From: JASGKO01 sp049840595 | Lineage (GTDB): Bacteria > Verrucomicrobiota > Verrucomicrobiia > Chthoniobacterales > Chthoniobacteraceae | Assembly (NCBI GenBank): GCA_049840595.1 | Contig: JASGKO010000034.1 | Coordinates: forward strand, 1 to 39,111 | DNA length: 39,111 nt | Direction: 5' to 3' | Shown: piece by piece, positions 34,624 to 39,111 of the stretch | How the letters are laid out: the number at the start of each line of letters is the position of its first letter | How positions within the stretch are numbered: the first letter of the stretch is position 1 | Position numbers and translations under genes: made by a program | The notes under the pieces: model-generated | What the model was told of the DNA's origin: nothing | Database searches by the model: none | The model's input: only the letters and a program-made list of their open reading frames with translations

Positions 34624-36288
34624 ATGCCATTCTCTCTTGGAGTCGATTACGGAACAAACTCGGTGCGCGCGTTGATCGTCGATACGGTCACCGGCCGCGA
34701 ACTCGGCAGCTGTGTGGTGAATTACCCCAGCGGCAAGGAAGGCATCCTGCTCGATGCTTCCGATCACAATGTCGCGCGCCAGCATCCCGGCGACTACCTT
34801 TTCGGCGTGGAGCAGTCGGTCAAAGGCGCGCTCGCCCAAGCGGTCAAGGACCCCGCTTTTTCCAGCGATCAGGTGATCGGCATCGGGGTGGACTCCACCG
34901 GCTCCAGTCCGATCCCGGTCGATCAGAACAACGTGCCGCTCGCCCTGCATCCGCAGTGGAAGGACCATCTTGCCGCCCAGTGCTGGCTGTGGAAGGACCA
35001 TACCAGCTATCAGGAGGCCGCCCGTATCACCGAGCTCGCCGCCGAGCATCGCCCGCAATACATCGCCAAGTGCGGCAACACCTACTCCTCCGAGTGGTGG
35101 TGGAGTAAGATCTGGAAGTGCTCCAAAGTGGCTCCGGATATCTTCGCCGCCGCCTATAGCTGGGTGGAATTGTGCGATTACGTTCCTGCCGTGCTCGCCG
35201 GGATCACCGATCCTGTAAAGGTGAAGCGCAGCATCTGCGCGGCCGGTCACAAGGCCCTCTACCACGACCAGTGGGGCGGCCTGCCGGACAAGGAATTTCT
35301 CACCCTGCTCGATCCGAAGCTCGCCGATCTGCGCGACCGGCTTTACGACCAGGCGCACGATGCCACGGTGGCCGCTGGTCAGCTCTGCGAAGAATGGGCC
35401 GCCAAGCTCGGCCTGCCCGCCGGCATTCCGATTGCGATCGGTGAATTCGACGTGCACTACGGCGCGATCGGTTGCGGCGTTGCCGAGGGCACGCTGGTCA
35501 AGGTAATCGGCACTTCCACCTGCGATTGCGCGGTTGTCCCTGCGAACAAGGACGTGGCCGACATCCCCGGCATCTGCGGCATCGTCCCCGGAGCGATTCT
35601 CCCCGGCTTCTACGGCATCGAGGCGGGCCAGAGCGCTGTGGGCGATATTTTCAAATGGTGGGTCGAAGGCGTGCTCAAAGGCGACGCCTCCCTGCACGGT
35701 GAACTCACCACCGAGGCGGCGAAGCTCCGTCCCGGCCAGAGCGGCCTGCTCGCGCTCGACTGGAACAACGGCAACCGCACCATTCTCGTCGATCCGCGCC
35801 TCACCGGCCTCATCCTCGGCCAGACGCTCTACACCACCCGCGCCGAAATGTATCGCGCCCTGATCGAGGCCACCGCCTTCGGCGCGCGCGCCATCATCGA
35901 GCGCATCCGCGAATACGGCGTGCCGATCGAGCGCGTCGTCTGCGCCGGCGGCATCGCGGAGAAAAACGCGATGCTCATGCAGATTTACGCGGACGTCACC
36001 GGCTGCACCATGCAGGTCGCCGGTTCCTCCCAGGCCTGCGCGCTCGGCTCCGCGGTTTCCGCCGCCGTCCTCGCGGGCGCGCATCCCGATTTCCCGACCG
36101 CTCAGGCGGCCATGACCACTCTCAAGCCCGGCTCTTACACCCCGCAGCCGGAAAACCAGGCCATCTACAACCGGCTCTACGCCCTCTACCGCCAGCTACA
36201 CGACGCGCTCGGCGGCCGGAACCGTTCCGCCGACCTCTCGCAAGTGATGAAGGATCTCATCAACATCCGCGAAGAGGCCAATGCCTGA
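34624..36288 (+). CDS. araB: Ribulokinase
   Basis: The 554-residue FGGY-family kinase starts SLGVDYGTNSVRALIVD, with the phosphate-1 loop, then GIGVDSTGSSPIPVD, CWLWKDHTSYQEA, YSSEWWWSKIWK, GEFDVHYGAIGCG, GTSTCDC and the adenosine loop CAGGIAEKNAMLMQI. It phosphorylates L-ribulose to L-ribulose-5-phosphate in arabinose use. Length is normal. araA and araD are not in the window; only the divergent LacI-type regulator is adjacent, so the pathway is not complete here. Confidence 0.93.
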   Translation: MPFSLGVDYGTNSVRALIVDTVTGRELGSCVVNYPSGKEGILLDASDHNVARQHPGDYLFGVEQSVKGALAQAVKDPAFSSDQVIGIGVDSTGSSPIPVDQNNVPLALHPQWKDHLAAQCWLWKDHTSYQEAARITELAAEHRPQYIAKCGNTYSSEWWWSKIWKCSKVAPDIFAAAYSWVELCDYVPAVLAGITDPVKVKRSICAAGHKALYHDQWGGLPDKEFLTLLDPKLADLRDRLYDQAHDATVAAGQLCEEWAAKLGLPAGIPIAIGEFDVHYGAIGCGVAEGTLVKVIGTSTCDCAVVPANKDVADIPGICGIVPGAILPGFYGIEAGQSAVGDIFKWWVEGVLKGDASLHGELTTEAAKLRPGQSGLLALDWNNGNRTILVDPRLTGLILGQTLYTTRAEMYRALIEATAFGARAIIERIREYGVPIERVVCAGGIAEKNAMLMQIYADVTGCTMQVAGSSQACALGSAVSAAVLAGAHPDFPTAQAAMTTLKPGSYTPQPENQAIYNRLYALYRQLHDALGGRNRSADLSQVMKDLINIREEANA

Positions 36289-36318
36289 GTAACCATCGTC
36301 CATACCTACCCCATGGAT

Positions 36319-36433
36319 CGTCCAAAATGAGGGGAGCACGCGGGATAGTAACCAGTGCTGGCCATGAATGCGGGCTTCGGCTCCGCATCCACCCCGCCAC
36401 CCTGGCTGCGCCGCTCTCCTCATTTTAGGGACG
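36319..36433. repeat. Element with 19-21 nt terminal inverted repeats (MITE/REP-like)
   Basis: The left arm CGTCCAAAATGAGGGGAGC (36319-36337) pairs with the right arm GCTCTCCTCATTTTAGGG plus ACG (36413-36433), with one mismatch and a 2-nt gap. The 75-nt centre is GC-rich and non-coding. Only one copy is visible in the window. Confidence 0.5.
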
Positions 36434-36586
36434 GTTTTCCGGTGGTTTAAATTTCGCTGTCCTCCTCTTGGACACGTTCCGCAGTTCATTTCTTGACGCA
36501 CGTTGCGTTAAAGCAGTTCGCAGAAAAATTTCCGAAGCTTGAAACTGGGGTCGGATATTCAGGAGACTTTCAACGAAGGCCCAGCG

Positions 36587-36617
36587 TTGTAGGGCGGCCA
36601 GGATGACCGCCCTACAA
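36587..36617. repeat. Perfect 11-bp hairpin, REP-like
   Basis: TTGTAGGGCGG and CCGCCCTACAA flank the loop CCAGGATGA. The words GGCGG...GATGACCGCC recall the arms of the 72-nt elements at 9183 and 38179. It lies mid-gap, not directly after a gene. Confidence 0.6.
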
Positions 36618-36769
36618 GTCGCAATTACCCGTTCCGTAACGAGATCGCTCTCCTCGCTGGAAAGCTCGTTCGAAAATTATTTTCGAGAGATGTGCTAACT
36701 CTTCCTGCACTTCATCTTCCCTTAATCAGCCCCGCGTAAACTGGCGCCAATCATCCACGGATTCGCGCC

Positions 36770-37947
36770 ATGAAAATTATCACGCTTCCCCTGCTCCTCC
36801 TCGCCTTTGGAGCCGTCCACGCCCTCGCCAGCAGCCTCGGCTATCCCATCGTCGGCACTGGGCAGACCCAGTGCTACGACGCCGATCACGCCATTCCCGC
36901 CCCGCAGCCGGGGCAGACCTACTACGGTCAGGACGCCCAGCATCCCGGCAACGCACCCGCCTATCGCGACAATGGCGATGGAACCATTACCGATCTCGTC
37001 AGCGGCCTCACCTGGGTGCAGGCCCGTGGACAAAAAGTCTCCTGGGATGACGCCATGGCCGGCGCCAGGACCTGCCGCGTCGCCGGTCACGACGACTGGC
37101 GCGCGCCCACCATCAAGGAGCTCTATTCGCTCATCAACTTTACCGGTCATAGCCACGGCATCAGCACCGGCAAGCCCTACCTCGATACGCACTTCTTCCA
37201 ATTTGTCTTTGGCGATCCTGCCCGGGGCGAACGCCTCATTGATTGCCAGGACTGGAGCGCGACCCGTACATCGGCACCACCATGAATGGCAACGCCACCG
37301 TCTTCGGCGTGAATTTCGCCGATGGCCGGATCAAAGGTTACCCCAAGATCGACCCGCCCACCCACGGCCCGCACAAGCTCTACGTCCGCTACGTGCGTGG
37401 CAATCCTGCCTATGGGCACAACGACTTCCACGACAATACCGATGGCACCATCACCGACCGCGCCACCGGCCTCATGTGGGCAAAGCAGGATAGCGGCCAG
37501 GCCCTGAACTGGCCCCAGGCCCTCGCCTGGGTGCAGCAACTCAACCACGACCATTACCTCGGCCACCAGGACTGGCGCCTGCCCAACGCCAAGGAACTCC
37601 AGAGCCTCGTCGATTACACCCGGCTGCCAGCCATTTCACCGCTCTTCCAGATCAGCCAGATCGACGGGGGCGAGTATCCCTACTTCTGGTCGTCCACCAC
37701 GCATCTTGATGGCCCGCCCGGCCACGAAGCGCGCCCCGCGGTCTATCTCGCCTTTGGTCGCGCCCTCGGCTGGATGCACATGCCACCCGTCTGGGGCGAA
37801 CTCCAGCTCATGGATGTCCACGGCGCCGGAGCCCAGCGCAGCGATCCCAAGGTTGGCGACCCCACCACCATCCCCCGCGGCCTCGGTCCGCAGGGTGACG
37901 TCATCCGCATCTACAACTTTGCGCGGGCGGTGCGTGATGATGACTAG
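36770..37947 (+). CDS. Secreted DUF1566-domain protein with two domains, one frameshift
   Basis: A signal peptide (MKIITLPLLLLAFGAVHALA) is followed by two DUF1566 (Lcl-type) units. The first reads YRDNGDGTITDLVSGLTWVQ and DDWRAPTIKELYSLINF; the second reads FHDNTDGTITDRATGLMWAK and QDWRLPNAKELQSLVDY, ending with a cell of aromatic residues and a VRDDD tail. A frameshift near 37262 lies between them (DWSAT joins PYIGTTMNGN). DUF1566 proteins are exported and often surface-linked, with unknown or carbohydrate-binding roles. About 390 residues would result after repair. Confidence 0.8.
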
Positions 37948-38281
37948 CGGCAGCTTTTGTTAGAGTATTTTTCAGAAAAGAAATTTCTGAGATCGCGCCG
38001 GAAGAAGATCAACGACGTTCCCTCAACCACCCCTTGGGAAGCAACCCACCAATCCCTGAACTCTGGAGGAGTCTCCCTTCAAGCGGTCGCCTTGCTTCTC
38101 ATTCGACCACCGCAGCCTCGAAAAGGACTTTGAACAGCCACTTGTTTTGTAAAAACAAACAATAGGATCTGCCTAAGCTGTAGCGGCGGTCTATGACCGT
38201 CGCCAACTTGGTGTCACAAAATTTAGCGACGGTCATAGACCTCCGCTACAGGTGCTTGGTTTCAAGCAGGCAAGAGCCGCG
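37948..38281. other. Intergenic stretch without a gene
   Basis: The 334 nt between the convergent DUF1566 and DUF3592 genes show no coding signal. The only structure seen is the 72-nt inverted-arm element at 38179-38250. Confidence 0.6.
38179..38250. repeat. 72-nt REPIN-like element, copy 2 (copy 1 at 9183)
   Basis: The left arm (TGTAGCGGCGGTCTATGACC and on to GTCGC) and the right arm (GCGACGGTCATAGACCTCCG and on to CTACA) pair over about 25 nt around a 22-nt AT-rich spacer. It has the same length and arms as the element at 9183 but an unrelated spacer, which is the hallmark of a REP doublet. Confidence 0.8.
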
Positions 38282-38747
38282 CTAAAGACCGGATGCCCCC
38301 TTTATCTTCTTCAGGGCTTTGCGTAGGTCGGCCACGCTGAAAATGCCGAGGGCAAGAATGACAAATCCAGCGGGAATCAGTCCCATTATTCCACGATTTT
38401 CGATGCCTGGAATGATCACCGATTGCGAGGGATCTTCGGGGTTGTAGTAGGCGGAGAATGATTTTCCACGCTGGACGATGGCCCAGGAGGTCCGCATCGA
38501 TTTCGGGGCTTTGGAGAGATGGTGCAAGAACTCAATGCGGCGGCTCACGTAATCCTTGCCCGCGATGGTGTAGTGGTAGCGCGCACGAGCATGCTTTCAG
38601 TTTGCCACGAATCCAGGGTGGCGGGGGTCTGCGGCCAGGTCACGCTCGCTTCGCCCAACTGCGCTTCATTGTGCCAGCCGATGGAGTACCATCACGGTGA
38701 AGGTGAAAAGGACGGATGAGGAAAATGCTTCGAAGCAGTCTTTTCAT
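38282..38747 (-). CDS. DUF3592-type small membrane protein, frameshifted
   Basis: From ATG 38747 (MKRLLRSIFLI) three frames join. A hydrophobic start (VLFTFTVMV) leads to YSIGWHNEAQLGEASVTWPQ and TPATLDSW, then YHYTIAGKDYVSRRIEF and SFSAYYNPEDPSQSVIIPG, and finally a C-terminal membrane helix GLIPAGFVILALGIF. YxYxxxGxxY followed by VxYNPxxPxxSVL is the DUF3592 pattern. About three indels lie between 38550 and 38735. These proteins have two membrane helices and an extracytoplasmic beta domain; the function is unknown. Confidence 0.68.
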
Positions 38748-38785
38748 GGCCTTGGTTCCATCAAGCTATGCGGCGGGTTGCTTGC

Positions 38786-39111
38786 TTACGGCAGCACTTC
38801 CTCGCGCCCGGCCAGCAGCGCATCCACCTTGGCCTTCTTCTCGTAGAGCAACCCGGCCATGGCGGCTTCCAGGGCGTCGCAGAGGTCGATCGCTTCGTCG
38901 AGACGCGGGAGGCTCAGGTAATTGGCGCCAGCCTCGTAAAGGGCGGGGGCTTCGGCGAGGACGTCGGCGGTGACGATGATCCTGGCGGTCAGTTCCTCCC
39001 GCAATTGTTTCACGAAGCGCTCGTTGGTCGTGCCTTTGAGCAGCGCATTCGGAATGGTGCGAGGATAGATGTTTCAGGTGTTGTTGGATTTGGTGTACTC
39101 CTTAGCGATAT
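38786..39111 (-). CDS. C-terminal RCK/TrkA-N domain of a Kef-type cation antiporter, partial
   Basis: The reading ends with TIPNALLKGTTNERFVKQLR, TARIIVTADVLAEAPALYEA, GANYLSLPRLDEA and a short helical tail. This matches the NAD-binding regulatory domain (TrkA-N/RCK) at the end of Kef-type K+/H+ antiporters, where 'TIPdtLLkGt' and 'AGAdYVxxPR' are typical. An in-frame TGA near 39075 and poor text before TIPN suggest indels at the window edge. The membrane part, if any, lies beyond the window, so a free-standing RCK protein is also possible. Confidence 0.6.

Larger units (their letters stand above)
36289..36769. other. Intergenic stretch with hairpin repeats, no gene seen
   Basis: The 481 nt between araB and the DUF1566 gene hold no credible coding frame. 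They contain an element with long inverted arms at 36319-36433 and a short perfect hairpin at 36587-36617. The DUF1566 promoter must lie in the last part, where the DNA is AT-richer (36640-36720). Confidence 0.6.

Noticed and set aside
34612..36084. 490-codon open frame opposite araB
   Set aside because: Antisense shadow of an intact ribulokinase.

Overview
The window looks like two unrelated pieces of DNA joined near position 5905-5925. The left 5.9 kb is on the minus strand. It carries part of a type VI secretion (T6SS) locus in the transcription order tssK (3' part), tssL, tssM, tagF, followed by the start of a nagB-like gene. Nearly every gene there is broken by single-base indels. The right 33 kb reads as a high-GC member of the Verrucomicrobiota. 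The evidence is two tandem TIGR02597-family proteins (a family I know from Verrucomicrobia), a PEP-CTERM-tailed protein, a free-standing OvoA-type methyltransferase, and secreted proteins with the usual C-terminal tails of that phylum. Order and genus cannot be resolved from the sequence.

Layout of the right part. 5.9-9.0 kb: an M29-like aminopeptidase and a broken polytopic membrane protein. 9.3-12.1 kb: a tight minus-strand operon for two secreted TIGR02597 paralogues and a PEP-CTERM protein. 12.3-15.1 kb: ynfA facing a CpxA/CpxR-like two-component pair whose sensor has a collagen-like Gly/Pro segment. 15.2-19.0 kb: plus-strand genes for a Tat-exported intradiol dioxygenase, a 4-mercaptohistidine-type methyltransferase, a TPMT-like methyltransferase, a DUF4412-like secreted protein and Maf. 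19.2-26.5 kb: minus-strand tricorn-like protease, an unrecognised 632-residue secreted protein of lower GC, threonine aldolase and an SDR. 26.5-31.3 kb: glgC followed by two tandem genes for membrane-anchored proteins made almost wholly of 32-residue repeats, the second overlapping the SDR gene by 4 nt. 31.5-36.3 kb: glmS (divergent from glgC), then a LacI regulator divergent from ribulokinase araB. 36.8-39.1 kb: a DUF1566 protein, a DUF3592 protein and the end of a Kef-like RCK domain protein.

How genes may work together. glgC (glycogen precursor) and glmS (amino sugar precursor) fire divergently from hexose phosphate. The LacI/araB pair is a local sugar switch. The two-component system may control its own promoter and the TIGR02597 operon, because both regions hold paired TGTAAG words 32-33 bp apart.

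The most interesting protein signal is the pair of 32-residue repeat proteins (13 and 15 repeats) linked to glgC. Non-coding DNA holds several families of hairpin repeats: two 72-nt REPIN-like copies, two copies of a double-hairpin element, and two single elements. No rRNA, tRNA, CRISPR array or insertion sequence was seen.

Reading-frame damage is concentrated from 1 to 18.3 kb and after 37.2 kb. The 18.4-36.3 kb stretch is clean. I therefore read most frameshifts as sequencing or assembly errors, not true gene decay.
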